Assembly: GCA_963825845.1 (NCBI GenBank)
Contig: CAWGVL010000078.1
Coordinates: 1-64,000 of the forward strand
Direction of reading: 5' to 3'
Source: DASQDN01 sp963825845
GTDB taxonomy: Bacteria; Acidobacteriota; Terriglobia; Bryobacterales; Bryobacteraceae
Length of the DNA: 64,000 nucleotides
The notes under the pieces were generated by a model, which saw only the letters and a list, made by a program, of their open reading frames with translations, made no database searches and was not told the DNA's origin. The position numbers and the translations under genes are program-made. Positions 57,767 to 64,000 of the stretch are shown piece after piece. Numbering within the stretch: position 1 is the stretch's first letter; each line of letters starts with the position of its first letter.

Positions 57767-58267
57767 CTAGTTCTTTATTCCAGCGACAGTGAGCGGTGCG
57801 GCGGTTTTTGAGTCCTTCGGCGGCTGGAAGGTTCCTTCGACCGTTACGGTTTTCCCGGCGTGACGGCGCACCTCATCCATGGCATTCGGCGCCTTCGGGT
57901 CAGGAACAAGACCATACACCTCGTTTGTGCCGGTCACTTTCAGCTCAAGCTTTGTTCCTCCGAGGACCTCACCGCGAACGACGACCTTCGTTTCTTTCGG
58001 CGTGAAACCGTTCTTTCGCACCGTTTCCCACACCTCCGGAAGCCTCACGGTATTACCCGACTTGAGCGTCACGGTCGCCAATCCCTTATTCAAACTGACA
58101 TCCACCTTTTCGACACCAGAAAATTTCTGGAGAGCCCCGCGGACCGCGTAGGCGCATGTCATTCAATCCATGCCGAAGATCGAGAGCTCCATCTGAAGGA
58201 CCTCAGCCGGCGTAGGGAGCGCGGCGAGAAAGACTGTAATTAGAAGCGACAAAAAGTTTCTCTTCAT
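57767..58267 (-). CDS. MerP-like periplasmic HMA protein with in-frame UGA at the CxxC site (candidate selenoprotein)
   Basis: ATG 58267 opens MKRNFLSLLITVFLAALPTP, a signal peptide, then EVLQMELSIFGMD, codon 35 = TGA (58165-58163), and continues in the same frame MTCAYAVRGALQKFSGVEKV, NTVRLPEVWETVRKNGFTPK to a normal stop at 57767 (166 codons). The heavy-metal-associated (HMA) consensus here is 'GMxCxxCaxxVrxaL', so the TGA replaces exactly the first metal-binding Cys and the second (C38) is kept. Translation starting after the TGA would lose both the leader and half of the metal site. Either selenocysteine is inserted (see element at 58134-58165) or TGC was misread or mutated to TGA. A second domain (residues 95-166, VVVRGEVLGGTKLELKVTGT) is beta-rich and unrecognised. 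Confidence 0.7.
58134..58165 (-). promoter_or_regulatory. UGA codon and candidate bacterial SECIS hairpin
   Basis: The UGA (58165-58163) is followed after 18 nt by an apical loop. The stem is GCC (58153-58151) with GGC (58136-58134), a small internal mismatch, then CGCG (58148-58145) with CGCG (58141-58138), closing the loop GUC (58144-58142). A 4-bp upper stem, a 3-nt loop with G first and a UGA-to-loop distance in the 16-37 nt range meet the general bacterial SECIS description as I recall it. In GC-rich DNA such hairpins can arise by chance. Confidence 0.4.
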
Positions 58268-58282
58268 GACTGGTTTCCCTCT

Positions 58283-59131
58283 CTAAAAGAAGTAGGCGAC
58301 GTTGACACTCCAGCGGAACCGTTCACGTCCGTAGATCGGACTCACTGCTCGGTACACCGGAAACTGAATGCCGGCCGAAACGGCGTAGTTCTTGTACACG
58401 CCGAGTGTTGTGGGGCCCAAAAGAAGCTGGTGGCTATCGGTAGCGGGAAGTGTCGTCCCACGTCGTTCAATACGTCCCGAACGCTCACCCGTGAGTTCGC
58501 CAAAGATGCGCCAGTCCCACCCTGTATCGGTCCTCCATGAGCGAGGCCGGTAGGCATACGCGGCCGTGTAGGCGAGAAGGTCAGGGCGCGTGTCGCCACG
58601 CCGTTCGGCGTACCGCTGATAGCTTCCCCCAACCCAAAAGTAGTTGCTTCGGGATGCAAGGCCTGTCACTCCTCCGATGAATCCACCAACCCCGCTCTCG
58701 ATGTTCCGGAGCGCACCGCCCATCTCTTGCGGACCCGGAATAAGAAGGCCGCCAATAACGGCACTTTCAACGCGAGAACCGATACCGGTGTCTTGACGGT
58801 GAAAGCGCCAGGTGAGTAGGCCCTCGATGTCGCCTGTCATCGGCGTTAACGCGGACATCCGCGCGGGGGCCAAGGGCTCGGCCGAAAGTACAACCGGTGC
58901 TGAAAGGGAAACCTTTAGGTTTTCGGTGATCCCATAGCCCAATGCGCCCCGAACCATTGCGCCGTTTCTCCCTTGGCCGGTCCTCCCCATCATCGTGAGG
59001 TCAACACTAAAGCCGCCTTTCGGATTTGTAGGCGTTGCAAGTCCAAAGACCGGGCCGTGCCCTGATGCTTTCGCGCGTATCGCGAGAAGCACGAGCAGGA
59101 CGGCCATTAAAATGAACCGTTGTCTTTTCAT
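58283..59131 (-). CDS. Outer-membrane beta-barrel protein of the metal locus
   Basis: 282 residues. Signal peptide MKRQRFILMAVLLVLLAIRA ends before SGHGPVFGLATPTNPKGGFS. The remainder alternates short amphipathic strands typical of a small porin-like barrel (LGYGITENLKVSLSAPVVLS, DIEGLLTWRFHRQDTGIGSR, LLLGPTTLGVYKNYAVSAGI) and ends RFRWSVNVAYFF with the C-terminal aromatic needed for barrel insertion. The pattern is that of 'transporter' family proteins found with metal-efflux or metal-binding genes, without known function. ATG 59131 has a GAAGGGGAG site directly upstream. 15 bp before the MerP-like gene. Confidence 0.75.
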   Translation of the reverse strand: MKRQRFILMAVLLVLLAIRAKASGHGPVFGLATPTNPKGGFSVDLTMMGRTGQGRNGAMVRGALGYGITENLKVSLSAPVVLSAEPLAPARMSALTPMTGDIEGLLTWRFHRQDTGIGSRVESAVIGGLLIPGPQEMGGALRNIESGVGGFIGGVTGLASRSNYFWVGGSYQRYAERRGDTRPDLLAYTAAYAYRPRSWRTDTGWDWRIFGELTGERSGRIERRGTTLPATDSHQLLLGPTTLGVYKNYAVSAGIQFPVYRAVSPIYGRERFRWSVNVAYFF

Positions 59132-59182
59132 CTCCCCTTCCTCTTCTTCCAGTTCTTTACACATCGAAAACGCGAAGCATTG

Positions 59183-59206
59183 GCGCGAGCACACGACGGC
59201 TCGCGC
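59183..59206. repeat. Intergenic 8-bp inverted repeat
   Basis: GCGCGAGC (59183-59190), loop of eight bases, GCTCGCGC (59199-59206). A perfect GC-rich stem in the gap between the Cys-rich gene and the outer-membrane protein gene. No T run follows on either strand, so it is not a standard terminator; it may stabilise or process the operon mRNA. Confidence 0.4.
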
Positions 59207-59234
59207 TCCGACAGTGGGAGAGAGAAGGGGAGCG

Positions 59235-59600
59235 TTAAATCAGAAACGTGGCGTTTAGAACTTGAATGTCAGGTGGCGAATGCTCGAGCGGCAATAACTC
59301 TCGATGCATGGAGTCTGCTGCGACGATCGGCAACGGGAGAACTTCGAGCACTGCTCTCGGGAGCGTCGCAACGGCAACCGTATGATGCGCGCCACCGATT
59401 GACGGCGGCTCGAGCGGCATCCGCTGACACTCCTTTTGGACCGGAGACTCCTTTTGCCGCTTACACTTTCCGGTCTCATCACAGCAACTCTTCTCGGCCT
59501 TCGGCGACATGAAAAACTGTGGGCACGAGATGCAGCCACCCCACATGAGAGTCACAACGAGGAGAAGAGATAGAAACGAGCTGGAGACGGCCCGGAGCAC
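59235..59600 (-). CDS. Cys-rich exported protein, first gene of the metal locus
   Basis: 121 residues. N-terminal signal or anchor LSLLLVVTLMWGGCISCPQF, followed by a cysteine cluster: C23 and C26 (CISC), C39-C40 (SCCDETG), C46 and C58 (EC). The form 'CxxCPQFF..CC...G.C' recurs in small acidobacterial exported proteins I have seen without function. The rest (VAVATLPRAVLEVLPLPIVA) is hydrophobic and may form a second anchor. The arrangement suggests a periplasmic soft-metal sponge. GTG 59600 is the likely start but is not certain. It heads the minus-strand operon, 104 bp before the barrel protein. Confidence 0.6.
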   Translation of the reverse strand: MLRAVSSSFLSLLLVVTLMWGGCISCPQFFMSPKAEKSCCDETGKCKRQKESPVQKECQRMPLEPPSIGGAHHTVAVATLPRAVLEVLPLPIVAADSMHRELLPLEHSPPDIQVLNATFLI

Positions 59601-59927
59601 GCTGATATCAGGATAGCGGAAATCACGGCGTGCCGAGCCGGGCGGCTAAGAAGGGAGGGCCACAGGGAGCCCCACCGTCCTCCCAAGCCGGCGCTGGTTG
59701 CCGGATCCGGTGCAGCAATGTTTGCGCGAATCAGGCTGACGGTGCTTAGTAGCGACCGGGCACTCGCCTGGTCAGCCGAGTGAATCAGTGGCCAACTCAT
59801 CGCAGGAGTAGACCTGGAGCTAATCCGACGAAGAAGCCCAACTAACCCTCGGGAATTATCGGCTCTGGGTTGCCCCGCTTAACGCACGATCCGTAGCGAC
59901 AGACATGTATGGTGGCCTACATTTCGT
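59601..59927. other. Intergenic region upstream of the metal operon
   Basis: About 330 bases between the Cys-rich gene (minus) and the alpha/beta hydrolase (plus). It must contain both divergent promoters. No mer-type dyad like the one at 57290-57309 was found here, and no other clear element. Confidence 0.35.
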
Positions 59928-60899
59928 ATGCCCAGTTTGCTGATTTTCCTCTGCTCCGCCGGCCTTGTGCTCCGGGCTGACCCAGCCGCGCCAGGGAAGC
60001 TGGTGCAGCCTGGCGACCGGAAGGTGCATGTCCGCTGCACAGGGAGTGGCGACTCGACCGTGCTGCTCGTGAGCGGCATCCCGCGATTTTCATTTCACTT
60101 CGCCCTCGTGCAGTCGGACCTCGCCGCATCAGCTCGCGTGTGCACGTACGACAAGGGTGGCGAGGCATGACGGACCCGTTGCCGAGTTTCACCGCGGAGG
60201 CGATACTGAGCGAGCTCGACAGCGTGGTCGGACACGTCGCGCGCTCCCGGCCCCGTGATCATTGTGGGCCATTCGTTTGGAGGTATTCTTGCCCGCGCCT
60301 ACTACGGCGTGCGTCCGGAGCGCGTCCGCGCTCTCGTGCTCGTAGACACTCCGCACCCCGACATGATACGCATGCCGGTGAATGGTGTGTCGAAGAAGAT
60401 GTACGATCTTACCGACGCCGACATGGAAGCGGTGGCGGAGATCGCGCGCAAGCGCAACATGCAGATGTCACCGGACGAAGGGAAGATCGCTCCGCCGTTT
60501 GACCGGCTTGCGGCTGATGTTCACGAGTCTCATGTCTGGGCGATGAAGAAGGCCAGGGAGGCGTCTCGTGACATAGATCCTTTGGTCATCCTTAAGGTGC
60601 AGGCCGCCTTCGCGAAGCGGATCAAAGACCACCGCTTCGACGTTCCTACGATTGTCCTTTCGCGCGCGAAGTCGGCGGAGGGGTCCGAACCGTGGGTTGA
60701 CTCGCAGCAGCAGTTGGCCGATGCTGCGTCGCACGGCAAATTGGTACGCGCCGTGGGAAGCGGACACGACATTCAGTTGGAGCAACCGCAGTTGATCACC
60801 GGAGCCGTTCGCGAGCTTTGGCGACTGAAAAGGGCAACGCGAAGGCACGGTAGAAGTCACATTCGCTCCGTTCTTCAAACTACTCCGCGGCGCTGTTAG
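59928..60899 (+). pseudogene. Alpha/beta hydrolase, two frameshifts
   Basis: Starts MPSLLIFLCSAGLVLRADPA (signal peptide), then LVQPGDRKVHVRCTGSGDST and VLLVSGIPRFSFHF. The frame ends at 60169; after shifts near 60165 and 60250 it continues DPLPSFTAEAILSELDSVVG, then PVIIVGHSFGGILARAYYGV with the nucleophile elbow GHSFGG, VRALVLVDTPHPDMIRM, and VPTIVLSRAKSAEG. The catalytic His lies in AVGSGHDIQLEQPQLITGAV. The triad Ser, His and an Asp/Glu are thus present but not in one frame. Substrate unknown. The tail after VRELWRLKRATR looks non-native, so the true end may be slightly earlier than 60899. Confidence 0.65.
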
Positions 60900-61013
60900 A
60901 AAGTATGCATGGGAGATAAGTGCTGGCGTAATCACGACGTTTTATATCTGGTGGTGAGCATCAGTGCACTGATCGAGGACGCGTTCGCGGCGCTGTGAAT
61001 CACAATTGCTTCT

Positions 61014-61448
61014 TTAGCGGATGTCCTTGGAGCTGTCGAACCCCTGACCGTCCCGTTGTGACCGGTCCGGTGAGTGCAGTACATTTGTAATCATTTCAAC
61101 CAGCTTCACCGCAACAAAGGGTTTCTCAATAAAGGCCCAGCCGTAGTTGAGGACCAGTAGACTTCCGCCTATGCCCCCGGACATCAACATCACGCGCATG
61201 TCGGGTCTATTCTTCTTCAACTGCTGGCCCAACGCCACGCCGGATAGTTCCGGCATGTCCAAGTCGGACAGGAGTAGATGAATTCTCAAGCCGGCATCCT
61301 CTGCTAACTTGAGGGCAGCAGGACCACTGTGCGCTGAAAGCACCCGAAAGTGCGCCTTTTTGAGAATAGCGGTTACGATGCCCAGAACACCTTCATCGTC
61401 ATCAACCACCAGAATGGTTTCAAGCTTCTCTGCCAGCGAGCTCGGCAT
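61014..61448 (-). CDS. Single-domain response regulator (CheY-like)
   Basis: 144 residues, receiver domain only. Acidic pocket D16-D17-D18 (ETILVVDDDEGVLGIV), phosphoacceptor D62 (HLLLSDLDMPELSG), Ser90 (VMLMSGGIG) and K109 (GWAFIEKPF) are all in place. No output domain or histidine kinase neighbours it, so it is an orphan regulator that must work through protein contacts. ATG 61448 is chosen; an in-frame open stretch to 61559 has no leader or domain meaning. The C-terminal 25 residues (LHSPDRSQRDGQGFDSSKDI) are polar and probably disordered. Confidence 0.85.
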   Translation of the reverse strand: MPSSLAEKLETILVVDDDEGVLGIVTAILKKAHFRVLSAHSGPAALKLAEDAGLRIHLLLSDLDMPELSGVALGQQLKKNRPDMRVMLMSGGIGGSLLVLNYGWAFIEKPFVAVKLVEMITNVLHSPDRSQRDGQGFDSSKDIR

Positions 61449-61666
61449 GGCATGGGCTCCCTTTCCAGATAGGCCGTCGTATCCAGGACGTGGGGCACGT
61501 TCTGCACCGCTGGAGAACGATACTTCGCGGGTTGCCCCAGGAAGAGAATAGGACAGCACTTACATAGTTTCTCGAACCCAGCCGCCATACAGGCGCCTGG
61601 TCCATCGACTTGGCCGCCGACCGCCGTATTGACCTACTACGGTCGCCACCGTTGGCTTGCGAGCTG

Positions 61667-61909
61667 TTATGTCATGACCGGCTCATGGCGGGGCTCAAGT
61701 CGGACATTTCTCGAAGGGGTTGGCTTATCACCGATTCGCGGGTGGGTTGGCAAGTTGCCAGCTAAAAGTATCAATTCGTCAGCAGTGAAGTTAGCTATCG
61801 CGGTGCCGAACCTCAGAAGGTCGCCGGCGTCTTCAACTCGCATCTCAAGAACAGATCGAACTCGATCCAGTCCAGAGTCCTGCGAGTCGTCCATGCAGAA
61901 CTCTACCAT
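61667..61909 (-). CDS. Small hypothetical protein
   Basis: About 80 residues, starting MVEFCMDDSQDSGLDRVRSV and continuing LEMRVEDAGDLLRFGTAIAN, then ELILLAGNLPTHPRIGDKP. No motif is recognised. It has a plausible alpha-helical composition and lies between the response regulator and the Crp-like gene on the same strand. It could be a real small gene or chance; kept with low confidence. Confidence 0.3.
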   Translation of the reverse strand: MVEFCMDDSQDSGLDRVRSVLEMRVEDAGDLLRFGTAIANFTADELILLAGNLPTHPRIGDKPTPSRNVRLEPRHEPVMT

Positions 61910-62033
61910 CTGACAACGTGAACTGTCTAGCAAAAAACTACCTGTAAATGATAGCAGGATAGTTACTTATGCACTGTTCCGCTCATATATATGATCGCTA
62001 CCGTTCACTGTAGCCCGAGAAGGGTCGTGAACA

Positions 62034-62813
62034 TCACTGAACGTGCAACGCTTCGTACTCTTTCCGAATCAGGTCGTAGCATGGGCATGAAGCTGATTCC
62101 AGCCCGGCACGGTCAACAATTGTAATTTGACCGCGAACATATTGAATGAAACCGGCGTTTTTCAGGATGCCGATGGCCAGATTAACCGTCGCGCGGCGCA
62201 CGCCCAGCATTTCAGCGAGAAACTCCTGTGTAAGCGGGAACGTATTGTGGTTATTCTCAGTGCGGTCATGCATCATGAGCAGCCACCGAGCACACCGCTC
62301 CTCCATCGTATGCAGCCGGTTACACGCGCCGGCCTGAACAATCTGGTGCGTTAAGGCATACATGTATCGGTGCATCAGATCATGTAGACCGGGGTCGCGG
62401 CGTACACGCTCCTTGAACGAAGCGACGCCGACCCGTAAAGCGTCACCCCCGACCTGCACGATGTTGGTCCCGATCGACCGCGCGTCATTTAAAACTGCAT
62501 ACACGCCGGCTGCGCCCTCGTTCCCGATAGTCGCCATCTCCACCCTCGGCTCGTCTGCTGCGCCCCCCACCAACACTGAGACGACACAGTCGAGCGGAAA
62601 GTAGATGGCATCCATCGGTTCGCCGGCCCGATAGAGTTCTTTGTAGAGAGGCAATGATGTGACAATCGAATCAGAAACGAGCTGCTGGTAGTCTTCCTTA
62701 GAACACAGCGCAAGCAGCCGGTTTCGCCTGCCCTCATCAAACGGCGTTTGTACCACGATTCTAACCTCATCAAACCAATCAGAACAACTGCTGTGATCGC
62801 GCAAGCTAAGCAC
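62034..62813 (-). CDS. Crp/Fnr-family transcription regulator
   Basis: About 255 residues. N-terminal cyclic-nucleotide-type beta barrel (LYRAGEPMDAIYFPLDCVVS, VEMATIGNEGAAGVYAVLND), dimer helix (DPGLHDLMHRYMYALTHQIV) and C-terminal winged helix with recognition helix FPLTQEFLAEMLGVRRATVN, then LAIGILKNAGFIQYVRGQIT. The barrel lacks an obvious cAMP pocket (no RSxE) and no iron-sulphur Cys cluster is visible, though a few Cys occur (AGACNRLHTMEERCARW). The form matches the large acidobacterial subgroup of Crp/Fnr-like proteins with unknown ligand. The start at 62813 is not ATG, and MQTPFDEGRRNRLLALCSKE-like beginnings further in are possible. Confidence 0.82.
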   Translation of the reverse strand: MLSLRDHSSCSDWFDEVRIVVQTPFDEGRRNRLLALCSKEDYQQLVSDSIVTSLPLYKELYRAGEPMDAIYFPLDCVVSVLVGGAADEPRVEMATIGNEGAAGVYAVLNDARSIGTNIVQVGGDALRVGVASFKERVRRDPGLHDLMHRYMYALTHQIVQAGACNRLHTMEERCARWLLMMHDRTENNHNTFPLTQEFLAEMLGVRRATVNLAIGILKNAGFIQYVRGQITIVDRAGLESASCPCYDLIRKEYEALHVQ

Positions 62814-63136
62814 AGGTTCCGTGCGCCGATGCTCGCTCGAGTTTCACGTCGCCAGTCACTCCTTATAATGCCTGATCGCACAGAAGGTCGTGTTTAGGAG
62901 GGCAGATCGGGAACGTAAGACGGCGTTCCCGTCTACGACCTACCGAAGGCCGGATAGCACATTACGAAAGCGCTACTCTTCATGCGGAACGCGCGCGACC
63001 AGAGTCGTAGCCGAGCTTCTGAGTAGTTCGTAACGGCTCGCGTCCCACTTCAGGCCACAGTCAGCGCGCTAGTACACTTTAGCGGCAACTCTGGGAAGGT
63101 ACACGCGAGCCAAGAGCCTTTACACTATTTGGATAC
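62814..63136. other. Intergenic region without recognised elements
   Basis: About 320 bases between the divergent Crp-like gene and the small protein at 63137. No gene, no hairpin with T run and no near-consensus promoter was found. Confidence 0.35.
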
Positions 63137-63421
63137 ATGTCCGAATGGGTTTTCGCGCAAACCAACCCCGCGCAGCAGTTGGCGAGGCTGCACCACTTCT
63201 CGACTAAAAAGCTGCAGGACGGTCAGGAAGTCGAATTCGTGATCACGGTCCGCGAGTATATTACTCCGCCCGACCCGAGCATGAAATACTTTGCAAGCAC
63301 AGACAAGCAGACGAATCAGAGAGTCTCGGCATACACTCCATCCGGTTGGGGGGACACGATGCTGAAGGCGCTCTCCGAGTGCCTGAGCGCGATTGAGCGA
63401 TTCCCCTATGAAGGTGACTGA
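63137..63421 (+). CDS. Small hypothetical protein
   Basis: 94 residues, MSEWVFAQTNPAQQLARLHH, then FSTKKLQDGQEVEFVITVRE, YITPPDPSMKYFASTDKQTN and VSAYTPSGWGDTMLKALSEC, ending IERFPYEGD. The mix of a two-strand sheet and a C-terminal helix looks like a real folded protein, and similar short proteins occur in Acidobacteriota, but I know no function. No signal peptide or membrane span. Stands alone on its strand. Confidence 0.55.
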   Translation: MSEWVFAQTNPAQQLARLHHFSTKKLQDGQEVEFVITVREYITPPDPSMKYFASTDKQTNQRVSAYTPSGWGDTMLKALSECLSAIERFPYEGD

Positions 63422-63693
63422 TGTTCACCTTAGCTTGATGCTTGCTCGCCGATCAGCCAGGCCCTGAAGAGACCGTCCTGGATTTCCTCAGCGTCGTGCC
63501 TCACGGGAGCATTCCGTCCCGGGCGCGAGTGTCCGGCAAGTAAGCTCGTCTTAGCCATCTCTGTTAAGTCAAGTTCATCCTGTTTACATTGGTGTAGGAA
63601 TCGCCACTTGACCTCGCGCCGCGCAATGCAGTGCCGATGGACTCGCGGCCAGATGCGGCGAGTCCGAGCAGGACTCAGAACCCGGCGCAAGTT

Positions 63694-63764
63694 TTGAACG
63701 TGTTCAGATTTCTCTTGACGCCGTGACGCTGCGGGCCTACTATCGAATTGAACATGTTCAGATT
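63694..63764 (+). repeat. Pair of palindromic operator-like repeats flanking a promoter
   Basis: Two copies of TTGAACRTGTTCAGATT: 63694-63710 (R = G) and 63748-63764 (R = A), 54 bp apart, about five helical turns. Each has the palindromic arms TGAAC-N2-GTTCA. One copy lies upstream of the -35 box, the other at the expected transcription start of the promoter at 63715-63743. Such flanking sites are typical of a repressor that binds as two dimers, possibly looping the DNA. Confidence 0.6.
63715..63743 (+). promoter_or_regulatory. Strong sigma-70-type promoter of the terminal membrane-protein gene
   Basis: TTGACG (63715-63720), 17-base spacer, TACTAT (63738-63743). The best promoter match seen in the window. 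It lies between the two palindromic repeats and 51 bases before the ATG at 63794. Confidence 0.65.
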
Positions 63765-63793
63765 GAAGGCCATGTTCGGAATGGGGACAAGGA

Positions 63794-64000
63794 ATGTACA
63801 TCGTTGTTTGCTATCTCGCCTATCTCGTTATCAGCCTCACTGCGACAATCTGGGTGGCCCGGACACTGCGGGATAACGGCCGCAGTTTCCTGATTGAGGC
63901 GTTCCATGGCAATGATCAGCTGGCCGATTCTGTCAATCACTTGCTGGTGGTCGGTTTCTACCTCGTCAACGTGGGTTACGTCACGCTGGCTCTGCGTACT
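63794..64000 (+). CDS. Membrane protein, N-terminal part (runs off the window)
   Basis: ATG 63794 with GGGGA at 63783-63787 opens MYIVVCYLAYLVISLTATIW, one membrane span, then VARTLRDNGRSFLIEAFHGN, DQLADSVNHLLVVGFYLVNV and GYVTLALRT at the window end. The second span begins at NHLLVVGFYLVNVGYVTLAL. The motif 'VARTLxxNGRxFL' followed by 'DxLADSVNHLLVVGFYLVNVGYV' is common to small conserved integral membrane proteins of unknown function in Actinobacteria and Acidobacteriota. Controlled by the promoter and operator pair just upstream. Confidence 0.7.
   Translation, partial: MYIVVCYLAYLVISLTATIWVARTLRDNGRSFLIEAFHGNDQLADSVNHLLVVGFYLVNVGYVTLALRT

Noticed and set aside
59183..59206. GC-rich hairpin as a transcription terminator
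   Set aside because: No T run follows on either strand and it lies inside an apparent operon.
63694..63764. Repeats as LexA (SOS) boxes
   Set aside because: Arm spacing is N2, not the N4 of the Gram-positive box, and the controlled gene is a membrane protein without a DNA-repair link.
1..64000. CRISPR array, tRNA genes, insertion sequences
   Set aside because: No regularly spaced repeats, no cloverleaf-like segment and no transposase motif were seen on either strand.

Overview
The window looks like a chromosome segment of an Acidobacteriota bacterium of the Bryobacterales/Solibacter type. This is inferred from family content: an Oar-like TonB-dependent receptor, a membrane-anchored TolB/PD40 regulator, CHAT-TPR and serine/threonine-kinase genes with DUF4384-like tails, DUF1501/DUF1549/DUF1553 and DUF1592/DUF1552 secreted modules, and Tat-type leaders. 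No rRNA, tRNA, CRISPR array, phage gene or transposase was recognised.

Layout. 0-9 kb: two gene remnants, a TPR protein, a TolB/PD40 regulator, a PilZ protein, a DinB-fold protein and a cytochrome c/copper-monooxygenase-like protein. 9-18 kb: a broken Oar-like receptor, a sugar-acid dehydratase-like enolase with a companion protein, an O-methyltransferase, a LysM/HExxH protein and a poly-gamma-glutamate hydrolase. 18.5-24.3 kb: a surface-glycan module (GT-C-like membrane enzyme, FAD mutase-like protein, GtrA) divergent from a membrane sulfatase-fold enzyme. 24.4-28.9 kb: GH3 beta-glucosidase and a convergent glycoamylase-family protein. 29.1-35.3 kb: a minus-strand cassette of serine/threonine kinase, 134-residue polar protein, CHAT-TPR caspase-like protein and DUF4384-like protein. 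35.7-53.2 kb: two paralogous DUF1501 + DUF1549/1553 modules flanking a DUF1592-DUF1552-D-aminoacylase block, two leucine-rich-repeat proteins and a cupin. 54.5-59.6 kb: a minus-strand heavy-metal locus (Cys-rich protein, outer-membrane protein, MerP-like protein, MerT-like protein, MerR, tiny Cys/His peptide, TonB receptor). 59.9-64 kb: a broken alpha/beta hydrolase, a response regulator, a Crp/Fnr regulator, a small protein, and a membrane protein running off the end behind a promoter flanked by two palindromic operator-like repeats.

The most interesting signal is in the metal locus. The MerP-like gene has an in-frame UGA exactly at the first cysteine of its CxxC metal site, with a short hairpin of bacterial-SECIS geometry 18 nt downstream, so it may encode a selenoprotein. 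The MerR gene carries the three Hg(II)-binding cysteines and is preceded by a classical 19-bp-spaced mer-type operator driving merR, the peptide and the receptor. No merA is visible.

Caution: many genes here are split by single-base indels while the peptide on each side remains recognisable. Damage is clustered (9-13.7, 29-31.4, 33.7-43.8, 50-56.4, 60 kb) and absent from long stretches (3.2-5.5, 20.5-28.9, 31.4-33.6, 43.8-48.1 kb). It may be assembly error or real decay, and the sequence alone does not decide. Where a broken gene has two large readable parts they are listed as separate entries.
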